DNA from: Methanocorpusculum sp. MCE
GTDB taxonomy: Archaea > Halobacteriota > Methanomicrobia > Methanomicrobiales > Methanocorpusculaceae
Length of the DNA stretch: 23,385 bases
NCBI GenBank assembly: GCA_003315675.1
Contig: NIZU01000006.1
Coordinates: 1-23,385 of the forward strand
Direction of reading: 5' to 3'
The position numbers were made by a program, and so were the translations under genes. A model generated the notes under the pieces. That model did no database searches. It was not told the origin of the DNA and worked only from the letters and a program-made list of their open reading frames with translations. Shown piece by piece: positions 6,917 through 16,171 of this stretch (within the stretch, counting starts at the first letter, position 1; each line of letters opens with the position of its first letter).

Positions 6917-9900
6917 TTAGGAATGGGGAGAAACTCCCTCCCTCACACTTTCCCGTATTTTCTCCTCCACCAGCCCCTTCGCCCGCTCCTCATCCATCTC
7001 CACCATCCGGATCTCTCCCGCATCAGCGAAATACAGACACACGCCCGGGTCGGCTCCGAACAAACGTTTCGCCCACAGGAAATACACCGCGAGCTGGCTC
7101 TCGTATCTCTCCAGCTCCCTCGCCGAAGGCTTACCCGTCTTGTAGTCGATGATCATCCAGCTTCCATCTTCATACTGAACGAGCCGGTCGATCACTCCGT
7201 TCAGGGGAGTCCCCTCGAAGGAATACGCGATCTCCTGCTCGCAGATGCTTTTTGCCGCGTTCTGCATAACCGGCGACGCAAGAAACGCCGCATACTTCGC
7301 CGCAAACTCTTCTGCCGCCGCGGGGGGCAACCCATATCTTTTTGCGACCACAGAGGCCGGCTTTCCCTCGAACACCTCGTGGAGCGCCGTTCCCCGAAGC
7401 ATCGCGGCCTCTTCCGCCTTAGAGGGAGCATGGTTTCTCACGGCTGCGGTCAGGCTTTGTGCTGCCTCCTCCTCCTTTGCCGGCAGAGGGGTATCCGTCC
7501 AGCCGTCCGCGACCTTAGGCCGGATCCGGGAAAGTTCACCCGGCTCCGTGATCACATCGGTGATCAGTTCCGGAAGATACGGACATTCGCCGATCCCCGC
7601 ATCATACATCGAAAGGAACGAGTTCGCCTCCGGCCCCTTTTTCCCGTCCGTTCCCGAAATCACCAGATGATCCCTTGCCCGCGTCATCCCCACGTAAAAC
7701 AGCCGTTTCCGCTCGGCAAGCAGTTTTGCCTTCATCTCCGGCTTCAGGCACTCGATCACGAACGAAAGGCCCTCCCCTTCGCCCGCGAGTTGGACCTGGA
7801 TCCCGACGCCCAGTTTTTCATCGAACACCGGGGCCGAAACATTCAGGCCGTTCCCCGTTCCGGCAAAGCAGAGGGCGAGAATCGGATACTCCAGCCCCTT
7901 CGAGGCATGCACCGTCATGATTTTCACCCGGTCGTCCTCTTCGCTTGGGACCGTTCCCTCCCGCTCGTCGAACTCCTCCTCCATGCAGGTATCCAGGATC
8001 CCGAGATACTCATACACCGAAAACGGCCGGTTCATGGAACGTGAACGGGCGATCGCCACCAGCTTTTCCAGATTGGCCGTGGCTTCCCGCCCGAATGGGA
8101 GGCCGCCGTAGACCGCCGTGATCCCCGACTCCGCGATCAGCCGGGAAAGGAAGGGGACCAACGGCTCGGTCCCGATCTCCGCATGCCAGCGGGCGAGATC
8201 TCCGACCGCTTTCCCGATCTTCGAATCGGGATTCGCGGCCGCGTATGTTCGCAGCCGCCGGATCAGTGGCCCCCCGCTGTTTGAAGCGGCCCGGCAGAGT
8301 TCCGCGTCGGAGATCCCGAAGCAGGGGGACCTAAGCACGCCGTAGAGCGGGATGTCCTCCTCGGGATACACGATCGCCTTCAAAAGATTCGTGAAGTCGA
8401 AGACCTCCTGCTTTTTATAGAAGCTGAATCCCTTCTCCTCGGTATACGGGACCCCGTAGCTCTCAAGAGCGTGCCGGAGTTTGTCCATATGGGTCCGTGC
8501 CTCGATGAGGACCGCGATGTCCCCGAACCGTGCGGGCCGACAGGTCCCGTCTTTCTCGTAGACGCTGATTTTACCGCGGGAAACAGTATTGGAGATCCAG
8601 GATGCGAGGGTTCGCGCCTCGCGCCGCATCGACTCGGCCTTGGTCTCGCCTGCCGGAAGCCGGATCAGGGTAACCGACCCGGAGTGGTCTGCCCGGTGCG
8701 GGGTGAGTTCGCCGTATCCGGCCTCCCAGATCTCCTTCGGGTCCGCAAACACGGACGAAAACACATGGTTCACCAGCCGGATGATCTCCGGCACGGTCCT
8801 AAAGCTCGTATCGAGTTCCACCGGCTCTTTTGCAAAAACGGTCTGGAAGGCGTTGAATCCCGAGACATCCGCCCCCCTGAAAAGGTAGATCGACTGCTTC
8901 GCGTCCCCGACGATGAACAGCCGGTTGTTCTCTTTCGGGTCGCCGCAGAGGATCCGGATGATGTCGGTCAGGACCGGGTCATTGTCCTGGACTTCGTCGA
9001 CAAGGATATACCGGAATCTGGCGTTGAGCGTTTTCTGGACGGCGCCGTTTCCGATCAGATCCCTGGTCTTTTTGATCAGGTCGTCGAAGTCGAGGACGCC
9101 CCTCTGCTGTTTTTCGCGGATCGTTCTTTCAGAAACGGCGGAGGCGACCCGTCCGAGGGCCGCGAGGATCTCGAGCGTGAGCCGGGTCCTCGGATCGGAT
9201 TCGTCCGGGCGATCCGGGAACTCTTTGAACACCTCGCGTTTTTCCTTGAACCGTTCCAGGCTTCCTTTTGGGAGAGGGGCTTTGTAGGCGTTCGTATTTA
9301 TGCCTGCGAGGATTTTTCCTGCGGCATACATCTCGGCCGGCTCGTTTGTATCGCAAAATGCCGCAAAGCGGCTGGTCGCGCTTGGAAGAGCTCGCCTTTT
9401 CGTTCGGGAGCGAGGGCCCGCAGTTCCGCCATCAGGGCGTTAACGAGCTCGTCGCCGGCAAGATCGTTTCGGTACGCCGTGATCTCGTTGTCCCAGGCCT
9501 TCTGCCAGACCGCGATCACGGCCGAGGGATCCTTTTCCAGCAGAGAAAACCAGTCTTTGGCCTCTTCGATCCGCATCAGGCTCTGGAGATATCCCGCGAT
9601 CGTCGCCTCCCGCAGATGATCGAAGAGGGTGACCACGTCGTCGAAAAGTGCGGTCGGTGGATGTTCCAGCATCTCGCGGATCGTGCCGGTCACGAGTTCG
9701 TGGGTGTCGAGCTCGTCCATCACGGAAAATCCCGCATCGAGTCCTGCCTCGTAGGCGAACTCTTTCAAAAGCGAGAGGCAGAACCAGTGGAACGTGCTGA
9801 TACTGCACCGCGAAAAACTCTCCCAGACCTCTTCGAGCGCCGGATCCTCTTTTGCGGCTTTTTTGAGTTCACGGCCGATCTTCGTCCGCATCTCGGCAGC

Positions 9901-10092
9901 CGCCTTGTCGGTGTAGGTGAGGGCGAGGATGTCGCTTGCCCCGGTGTGCATCGTCTCCCGTCGGTAGGTGAGCGAGGCAAGATACCGTTTTGTCAGAAGG
10001 AACGTCTTTCCGTTCCCGGCCCCTGCGGTCACGCAGACGCTTTCTTCCATAAAGAGCGCCCGTCTCTGGGCCTCGGTCAGTTCGGCGGTCAT
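6917..10092 (-). pseudogene. addA: AddA-like (UvrD/RecB family) helicase-nuclease, one frameshift
   Basis: Superfamily 1 helicase fused to a C-terminal PD-(D/E)XK nuclease, as in AddA, which processes double-strand DNA ends with AddB. The N-terminal part (ATG 10092 to about 9355) has the Q motif LTEAQRRAL and Walker A AGAGNGKT at residues 23-30. The C-terminal part (to TAA 6917) carries motif II LVDEVQD, motif V MTVHASKGLEYPI, motif VI FYVGMTRARDHL and nuclease motifs LHEVFEG, GVIDRLV, IIDYKTGK and YESQLAVY. The parts lie in different frames: after RHF the first frame drifts off, while the other reads NEPAEMYAAGKILAG. One extra base in the run at 9355-9358 (four A on plus; five expected) would restore RHFCDTNEPAEMY and a 1,058-residue protein. 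ATG 10092 overlaps the addB-like stop (ATGA), so the two were translationally coupled. Real mutation or sequencing error cannot be told apart here. Confidence 0.85.
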
Positions 10093-12834
10093 GCCTCCTC
10101 CCCCCGGAACGGAGCGAACCGGCAGATCCGTTTGTACGGGCAGTAGTCGTCCGGGCACGTTTCGCCGGACACGACGCCGCATTTTCCTGCCTTCATCATC
10201 TCCCGCGTCTCCCGGCAGAATCCGAACGCTGCGTCGCAGACTTCCTCGACGCTTTTCTGCTGTTTTCCTCTGACTAGGTAGGGATTTTTATCCTTCACCT
10301 CGTCCGGGGCGATCCTGAGATAGGTCCCGGGCAGCGGGGTGTAGTTCGTCATCTGCCGTACGGCCTCGGTGTAGAGAGGGATCTGGAGTGCGGATCCTTC
10401 CTCGAGCTCCTTCCAGGTTTTTACGTTTCCGGTCTTGTAGTCGACGACCGCGAACTCCCGGGTCTGTTCGTTGAACATCACCCGGTCGACCCATCCGGAG
10501 ACCGTGAACGGATCTCCGCCCGGGATCTCTGCCGAAACTTTCTGTTCCAGCCACTCGGGTAGGGTACGAAATCCTGCGGCGCAGAATCCGGTCTCGAGCC
10601 GGATGATCTGTTCACAGCTGCTCTCAAGCCCGCCGTTTCCAAGATATCCGTTCAGCATCGACTGCCAGGAAGGCGTTTCGATGTGCCGGTTTTCGAACTC
10701 CTCCGTAACGAGTTTTTTCAAAAACTCCGCGGCTTCGGATTCGTTTTCCTCCGTGAGCGGGGGAGCGTATTCGCGGAAAAACCGCTCCATCGCTTTGTGC
10801 ATGACGGTACCTACAATGGTCCTCTCCGCACTGAAATCCGCGGGGTTTTCGAGGCGGAGGTGGTCGGCGAGATACCATTTGAACGGGCATTCCCGGTAGC
10901 GTTCGAGCACGGTCGGGGCGAACTCGGTCTTTTCCGTGTAGGCCGCGGCGAATGCTTCGGCGATCCCGTCGCCGGCAAACTCCGCATCGTAGATGCCGGG
11001 CGTTCCGGTCCGGTCCACGGTCTCGATCCCGATGATCTCCGCCGCGGTCTCTAAGGAAGGGATGCCGAAGAGACCTTCGCCTTCGTCTTCCCTGCCGGCG
11101 GCGAGCAGTTCTCCGGCCCTCGTCTGGTTCGCGGTCATCGAATGGTCCAGAAATCCCGGGCTTTTTGGTTCCGGCTCGGCGAGGCGGGAGATACGGAGAT
11201 GGGGTCAGGCTTTTCTCGCCGTCGTGGCCGGCGCAGGAAAGGATGAGCTGTTTTTCGGCGGCAAGCCCGGCGGCGTGGAAGTAGTATCGGCTTGCATCCA
11301 GCAGATTCTGGACTCGGTCCGGCTGAATGCGGGCGGTCTCCTGAGCGTTCAGGAGAGGGATGGCCGCCTCGATCCTTGGGATCCGGTCGGCGGAGAGTCC
11401 GGTGATAAAAACGTAGGGCCGCTTCGTGCCGGCGACGGAGCGGAGGTCGCCCGCAAAGAAGGCGTGTTTCGATTCGGGGTAGCTGATCTTGGTGGTTTTC
11501 TCACAGAACCGGCAAAGCATCGCGTAAAATTCGCGAATGGTGTAGGGAATTTCGGCAAGCGAGGTGAGGGCGAGTTTGTCGAGCAGGCGGAGGAAGGCGT
11601 GACGGGCCGCTTCGTCCTGCGGCTTCATCTGGATCTTCGTCCATCCAAGGGCGGAGAGGTCTGCTTTCGAGGCCCGGCAGTGTCCGGCAAGCGTGCCGGC
11701 GTGTTCGAGGTTTGCGTCGAGCCGGTCAAGGAGCCGGTCGAGGCTCGCCTGGAAAGCGGCGTCCTGTTCGCCGATCTCTTTTTTCCGGGCAGCGGCGAGC
11801 CGTTCGGCGACGGTCCGCCAGGCGGCTCTGCCTTTTTCGATTTTGGTGATGATGCCGGCTTTTTCGAGTCTGCCGGCGGTGAGCCAATCCATTCTCAGGG
11901 AGAAGTAGGGGCTTTCGATGATAATTTTCAGGTCGTCGATTCTGCAGTCGAAGGCGAATGCGGCGAGCCAGGCGAGGGCAGAGCGGACAGGCGGGAGGTT
12001 TTCGATCGGGATGTCTTCGCCGGCGAAGAATCCGAGGGGGCGGCGTGTTCCGCCTAGAAGGACGCTGAAGTCGGGGACGAGTTCGTCGAGGAGGGGCAGA
12101 GCGGACGGGAGGGAGGGCGTAAGGAGGGCGATGTCTTTTGGCGGGACGCCTGATTCGATGAGTGCGGCGATGGATTCAAGCGCAGAGCGGAGTTCGGTGC
12201 GGGTGTCGGTGTATTGATAGACGCCTCTGCAGGTTTCCGGGAGGCCGGGGGTTTCAGTAACCGGCGGCCGGGTTATGATGGTGCCGGGAAGTGCAAGGAG
12301 GAGGTCGACTGCGAGGGGGGTTGGTTTGTATAATGCATAGCAGAGGACGGTGTCGATTTCCATTTCGCCGGCGATACCAGCGGCCTGCTCTATTGCGAGG
12401 ATGGAGTCAAAGCAGTCGTTTTCGCGGCAGAACTCTTCATAGCGGGAGAATATTTCCCGAAAGTCGTTGAATTTGTCGTCCCCCGCGGGGAGGGCGAGTT
12501 TGTTTGTTTTGAGGGTGATGAAGAGGTTTACGAGGTTTTCGGTCTGGGTGTCGGTGATGCGTTTTTTCCCGAACACGTCTGAACCGATCCGGGCGAAGAG
12601 GAGGTGCTGTTCTTCGGGGTCGATGATGCGGGACGCGGGGGAAAGGGTCGCAAGGATGCTTTTTGCAAGGCCCTTAACGGTTGTTATGTGGTCTGGGAGG
12701 ATGGCTCCATCTTCCCGGAGTTTTTGTACGGCGGTGTTTGCAAAGGAGGTGTTTTCGAAGAGGATCCTGGTGCGAAGTGGGTCGGTTTTCGCGAGGGTGG
12801 TATATTCGGAGAGGAGGGCGGAGAAGGTGTCCAT
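10089..12834 (-). pseudogene. addB: AddB-like nuclease subunit with Fe-S cluster motif, one frameshift
   Basis: Partner of the AddA-like gene. The N-terminal two thirds look like the inactivated helicase-like region of AddB/RexB-type proteins and lack a Walker A motif. The C-terminal third is a PD-(D/E)XK nuclease: GTVMHKAMERFF, VSGWVDRVMF, FAVVDYKTGN and LQIPLYTEAV, with Cys in RYRECPF and the C-terminal set CPDDYCPYKRIC expected to bind a [4Fe-4S] cluster. The frame is broken near 11185-11195: one frame runs to SPYLPPRRAG and the correct continuation is LAEPEPKSPGFLDHSMTANQ. The net change is +1 (or -2) nt; repaired length is about 914 residues. ATG 12834 (MDTFSALL) is preferred to ATG 12846 because a TATA box lies about 28 bp upstream, fitting a leaderless mRNA. 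Confidence 0.78.
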
Positions 12835-12857
12835 ATGTGATTCCATTGGGTGTGGAA

Positions 12858-12867
12858 ATTATATAAT
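12858..12867 (-). promoter_or_regulatory. TATA box for the addB-addA operon
   Basis: ATTATATAAT (a perfect palindrome) is centred about 28 bp upstream of ATG 12834, the spacing expected for a leaderless archaeal transcript. It survives between the gene and the left end of the IS1634 element at about 12897. Confidence 0.6.
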
Positions 12868-12896
12868 GTGTTTGAAGTCTTGGGATGCTTCTTATA

Positions 12897-12928
12897 TTAT
12901 ATCCAGATCTCCCGCTTATCCCACCTAT
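12897..12928. repeat. Left terminal inverted repeat of the IS1634-family element
   Basis: Perfect 32-bp reverse complement of 14580-14611. The transposase stop codon (TAG on the minus strand, 12925-12927) lies inside it. Confidence 0.9.
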
Positions 12929-14457
12929 GTCTTACCGTTTATCTGAAAGAGTTCCATGATCTTCTTCTGATTCGCCGTAAACTCAGTATACATCGCACTC
13001 TTCCTTCCCGGGAATTTCACCAGGCTGAGAATCTTCATCTCCGAAAACACATCCTGAACGGACAATTTCTTTTCCAACTCGGTTCCCCTCAGCGTCTTCA
13101 TTACCTCAGAATAAATAATCTGTGCAATAAACTGTATGAACAACCTGCCCGTGAGAGCTGGTTCTGAGCGGACTCTCAGTCGTTTCCCATCAAGCTCATT
13201 CTTCATATTAGCAAATGATTTCTCAACCGCATCCTTTTGACGGTATATCTCAAGTGCCCTCGCCGGATCTTTCACATCGTTTGACATCAGCACGAAATAT
13301 CCGGCAAACTCTGATCTATGTACCATCACTTTCGCCGTATCAACGACAACGTTCCTTCCGCGTTTGGGTGTTTCTGTGAGTGTGAAATAGTTCTCATAGA
13401 CTTCATTGTGCTCTGCAACCTCCTCCCCCAAAGTAAGTTCTTTTTCGCACATATGGATAAGATGAATAAACTCAGCGTGATCTTCTTCCCTCTTTGCCGG
13501 GTCATAATACACATGAACATACGCGCGATGTCCCTCCCATTTCTTTATCAATGTTGACGTATAATGGAAATTCCCCAAATTTTCCTGATAATTTTCGTAT
13601 GAACAGATCGTGTCTTTTACCTCCCGCAGTACTTCTTTGACAAACTTCAGACCTCGCGACATACCCAGAGTAAATTTATAGCCTGATGCATACAGTTCGG
13701 AGATATTTTTCAGACTGCAGAGCCCCTTATCCATCACCAGATGGATATGATCTGCCTGCAGCCAGTTGAGCGTCTTCAAATATCTCTTCAGCGTACTGAC
13801 ATCATGAATGCTCCCAGGATATCGTTCATAGTATACGGGTAATCCGCTCTTCTCACCAACCAGCATACAGAAATTAATCTGAGGCAGCGATTCACCATCA
13901 CGGTTGTATCCATATCTAACTGAGGATAGCAGTTCGCTGTATGAAGATACTGAGGTGATATCTAAGGCGAAATACTCTTTTTCTGAGACTTTTTTCACCC
14001 AATTCTGGAAGAACAGGATCTGCTTATCTACAGAAAGAGAACTAAGGAGTTCGCTTATCCTCTGGCTGGTGAGTGTGGCATTGTATGGGTGGGTTGTTCC
14101 TGCTGACCATTGTTCACAATGACAGAGAGGTGTCCCTTCGGATAAGAGATAATAGGCGCAGGTGAGAATTTTATCCCACTCTTCCAGGAAAGAGCGTTTC
14201 AGGGTTGTACGTAATCCTGTTTTTTCGGTTAGCGGATCAAAGAGAAGAGAGCATCCCGCTGATCTGACAATGGGGTTGGATGATTTGGGGGCGTTCTTTT
14301 TTCGGTTTGGAACGACGTTGCCAGTAGTTGGATCAACGTGTCCGATACATTTTCGCTGACAGACACACCGTTTTTTCTCTTTGTCCCAGTGTGATTCACT
14401 TTCATAGACATAAACGATTCCCGTTTTTGTGTGGCGATGATGAACGATGCATGTCAT
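12925..14457 (-). CDS. IS1634-family (IS4 superfamily) transposase
   Basis: A DDE transposase of about 510 residues that cuts and pastes the IS. The order is typical of the family: a short N-terminal region (YVYESESHWDKEKKRCVC), first catalytic Asp in YFALDITSVSSYSE followed by RYGYNRDGESLPQINF, second Asp in LVMDKGLCSLKNI, and the glutamate region IYRQKDAVEKSFANMKN followed by GRLFIQFIAQIIYSEV. I choose ATG 14457 (MTCIVHHRH) rather than the further ATG 14496, because a TATA box at 14484-14491 is 30 bp upstream, giving a leaderless mRNA. The gene ends with TAG within the left inverted repeat. No frameshift or internal stop is seen, so it is probably active. Confidence 0.9.
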   Translation of the reverse strand: MTCIVHHRHTKTGIVYVYESESHWDKEKKRCVCQRKCIGHVDPTTGNVVPNRKKNAPKSSNPIVRSAGCSLLFDPLTEKTGLRTTLKRSFLEEWDKILTCAYYLLSEGTPLCHCEQWSAGTTHPYNATLTSQRISELLSSLSVDKQILFFQNWVKKVSEKEYFALDITSVSSYSELLSSVRYGYNRDGESLPQINFCMLVGEKSGLPVYYERYPGSIHDVSTLKRYLKTLNWLQADHIHLVMDKGLCSLKNISELYASGYKFTLGMSRGLKFVKEVLREVKDTICSYENYQENLGNFHYTSTLIKKWEGHRAYVHVYYDPAKREEDHAEFIHLIHMCEKELTLGEEVAEHNEVYENYFTLTETPKRGRNVVVDTAKVMVHRSEFAGYFVLMSNDVKDPARALEIYRQKDAVEKSFANMKNELDGKRLRVRSEPALTGRLFIQFIAQIIYSEVMKTLRGTELEKKLSVQDVFSEMKILSLVKFPGRKSAMYTEFTANQKKIMELFQINGKT

Positions 14458-14483
14458 GGATATGATATAGTATGATAGATGAA

Positions 14484-14491
14484 TATATAAG
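14484..14491 (-). promoter_or_regulatory. TATA box for the IS1634 transposase
   Basis: On the minus strand TTATATAT lies about 30 bp upstream of ATG 14457, so transcription would begin at or next to the start codon. It is inside the element, so the IS carries its own promoter. Confidence 0.55.
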
Positions 14492-14579
14492 TCCATCTAT
14501 GAAATATTGGGAGTGGAAGTTTCGTGTTAGGGGGGTAAAAATGACAATACGTTTCAGATTGAGGATATTGGTAAAAAAA

Positions 14580-14611
14580 ATAGGTGGGATAAGCGGGAGA
14601 TCTGGATATAA
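14580..14611. repeat. Right terminal inverted repeat of the IS1634-family element
   Basis: Perfect 32-bp partner of 12897-12928. Between it and the DUF362 gene (14612-14930) I see no gene, only AT-rich sequence with loose repeats of TTTCGTG (about 14693-14760) and the promoter listed next. Confidence 0.9.
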
Positions 14612-14880
14612 GTTGGTAACGGAATAGATTCCAGAGAATAAGAAGCAATAAGAGCAACTTGAAAGACACTCTAGGCATTTACCCATGTTCCCTTTTTCGT
14701 GAATTTTGTTGATTTTCGAAAGTTTCGTGTTTTCATAGTTCTTTCGTGCATTTCGTGTGATGTCCACCTACCCTCAAACGACGCCCTAGTCCAACCACAT
14801 AACCTATCCATTCGAAAAACCCATAATACTCAGACACTCTCATTAAGAATGTATATTAAAGAGAATGTGAAATCATTATA

Positions 14881-14892
14881 GATATTAATATC
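14881..14892 (+). promoter_or_regulatory. Palindromic TATA-like element upstream of the DUF362 gene
   Basis: GATATTAATATC is a perfect 12-bp palindrome, 39 bp upstream of ATG 14931. It probably serves as the TATA box (leader of about 15-20 nt), with only a weak CAGGAA ribosome site before the start. Confidence 0.4.
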
Positions 14893-14930
14893 CGGCCGAT
14901 ACGGCAGGAATACAGATACAACAGGAACAT

Positions 14931-16079
14931 ATGAATAGTATAACCGGCTCGGCACGATGCGGCTCCTACGACAGAGAACAGGTACGTGAAGCTGTCGCAA
15001 AGGCGATAAAAGCTTCCGGCGGCCTGCCGCGGGTCGACGGCAGAAAAGTTCTGCTGAAGCCGAATCTTCTCTCCGACGCCGGAATCGACCGTGCGATCAC
15101 CACACATCCCGAAATCGTCTACGCGGTCGGGAAAATGATCATCGAAGCCGGCGGGATCTTAACGATCGCCGACAGTCCGGGGGCCGGGATCATCTACTCG
15201 CCGAGAGTTCTCATGAGAGTCTACCACAAATGCGGGATCGAGAAGGTCGCCGATGAACTCGGCATCAAACTTTCATACGACACCGGATATCAGGAACGTT
15301 CCTGCCCTGCCGGAACCGTCATGAAACGGTTCACCGTCATCAACCAGGCATGCGAAGCCGACGTCATCATCTCGGTCTGCAAACTCAAAACCCACATGTT
15401 CACCCATTTTTCCGGCGCCGTCAAAAACACCTTCGGCGTCGTTCCCGGGCTCGACAAACCCGTCTTCCACTCCAGATTCCCCGACGCCATCGACTTCTCC
15501 GAGATGCTCGTCGACTTAAACGAGCTCATCGAGCCGGACTTCGTCGTCATGGACGCCGTCGTCGGGATGGAAGGAAACGGCCCGATGGGCGGCAACCCGC
15601 GGGAGGTCGGCTACATCCTTGCTTCGCACTCCGTCTACGGCCTGGACATCTCCGCCCAGACCCTCGTGAACATGCGGCCCGAATGCATCGGAACCACGAT
15701 GGCCGCTCTCAGGCGCGGACTCGTCGACGAAGTCGAGGTCGAAGGAGACGAGATCATACCAATCAAAGATTACGTCCATCCGTCCACCTACAACGGCCGC
15801 CAGAAAGACTCCTGGCACAAAAAAACCATCTACCGAAAACTCCAGCGGGTCGGCAAAAGATACGAACCGTCCCCTGTCATAAACACCAAAAAATGCATCG
15901 GCTGCGGGCAGTGTGCACGAGTCTGCCCGGTAAAAGCCGTTGAAATCATAAACGACAAGGCGATCTTCGATCTGACGAACTGTATCCGGTGTTACTGCTG
16001 CCACGAAATGTGCCAGTACCACGCGATCGAAATGAAGCGCTCGATGAGCGGAAAAGTCATCCATAAAGTCATCCACTGA
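14931..16079 (+). CDS. DUF362 protein with C-terminal 2x[4Fe-4S] ferredoxin domain
   Basis: A 382-residue cytoplasmic iron-sulfur protein. Residues about 40-260 are a DUF362 domain (KVLLKPNLLS, ADVIISVCKLKTHMFTHFSGAVKN, GMEGNGPMGGNPREVG). Residues 322-361 hold two ferredoxin motifs: Cys322/325/328/332 in CIGCGQCARVCP, and Cys351/354/357/361 in CIRCYCCHEMC with an additional Cys356. DUF362-ferredoxin proteins are common in methanogens and anaerobes and are presumed to act in electron transfer; the precise reaction is not established. The gene is intact, has its own promoter-like palindrome upstream, and is followed by a 92-bp gap, so it may or may not belong to the following cluster. Confidence 0.9.
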   Translation: MNSITGSARCGSYDREQVREAVAKAIKASGGLPRVDGRKVLLKPNLLSDAGIDRAITTHPEIVYAVGKMIIEAGGILTIADSPGAGIIYSPRVLMRVYHKCGIEKVADELGIKLSYDTGYQERSCPAGTVMKRFTVINQACEADVIISVCKLKTHMFTHFSGAVKNTFGVVPGLDKPVFHSRFPDAIDFSEMLVDLNELIEPDFVVMDAVVGMEGNGPMGGNPREVGYILASHSVYGLDISAQTLVNMRPECIGTTMAALRRGLVDEVEVEGDEIIPIKDYVHPSTYNGRQKDSWHKKTIYRKLQRVGKRYEPSPVINTKKCIGCGQCARVCPVKAVEIINDKAIFDLTNCIRCYCCHEMCQYHAIEMKRSMSGKVIHKVIH

Positions 16080-16171
16080 CAACCTCTTTTCACCACCCGT
16101 TCCCCCTCCCTTTTCCCTAATCAGGGACGGACGTACTCATCTTATTATTGTTCGGCCCCAAATATATATTC

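Larger units (their letters stand above)
12897..14611 (-). mobile_element. IS1634-family insertion sequence, complete
   Basis: The element is bounded by a perfect 32-bp inverted repeat, 12897-12928 and 14580-14611, which includes CCAGATCTCCCGCTTATCC. It holds one transposase gene. If the repeat proper begins at CCAG, the flanks read ...TATAT and ATATA..., leaving a possible 4-bp ATAT target duplication; AT-richness makes the exact ends ambiguous. It sits about 50 bp upstream of the addB-like start. Perfect terminal repeats and an intact transposase suggest recent insertion. Confidence 0.88.

Noticed and set aside
6905..8044. 379-residue open frame on the plus strand opposite addA
   Set aside because: Arg/His/Leu-rich shadow of the helicase-nuclease gene; no start signal or domain.
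8471..9619. 382-residue plus-strand frame and the following one to 10146
   Set aside because: Antisense shadows across the AddA-like gene, rich in Gly, Arg and Pro, without motifs.
10993..12057. 354-residue open frame on the plus strand opposite addB
   Set aside because: A GC-rich antisense shadow with Gly/Glu/Arg-biased composition and no recognisable domain; the minus strand carries the clear AddB-like protein.
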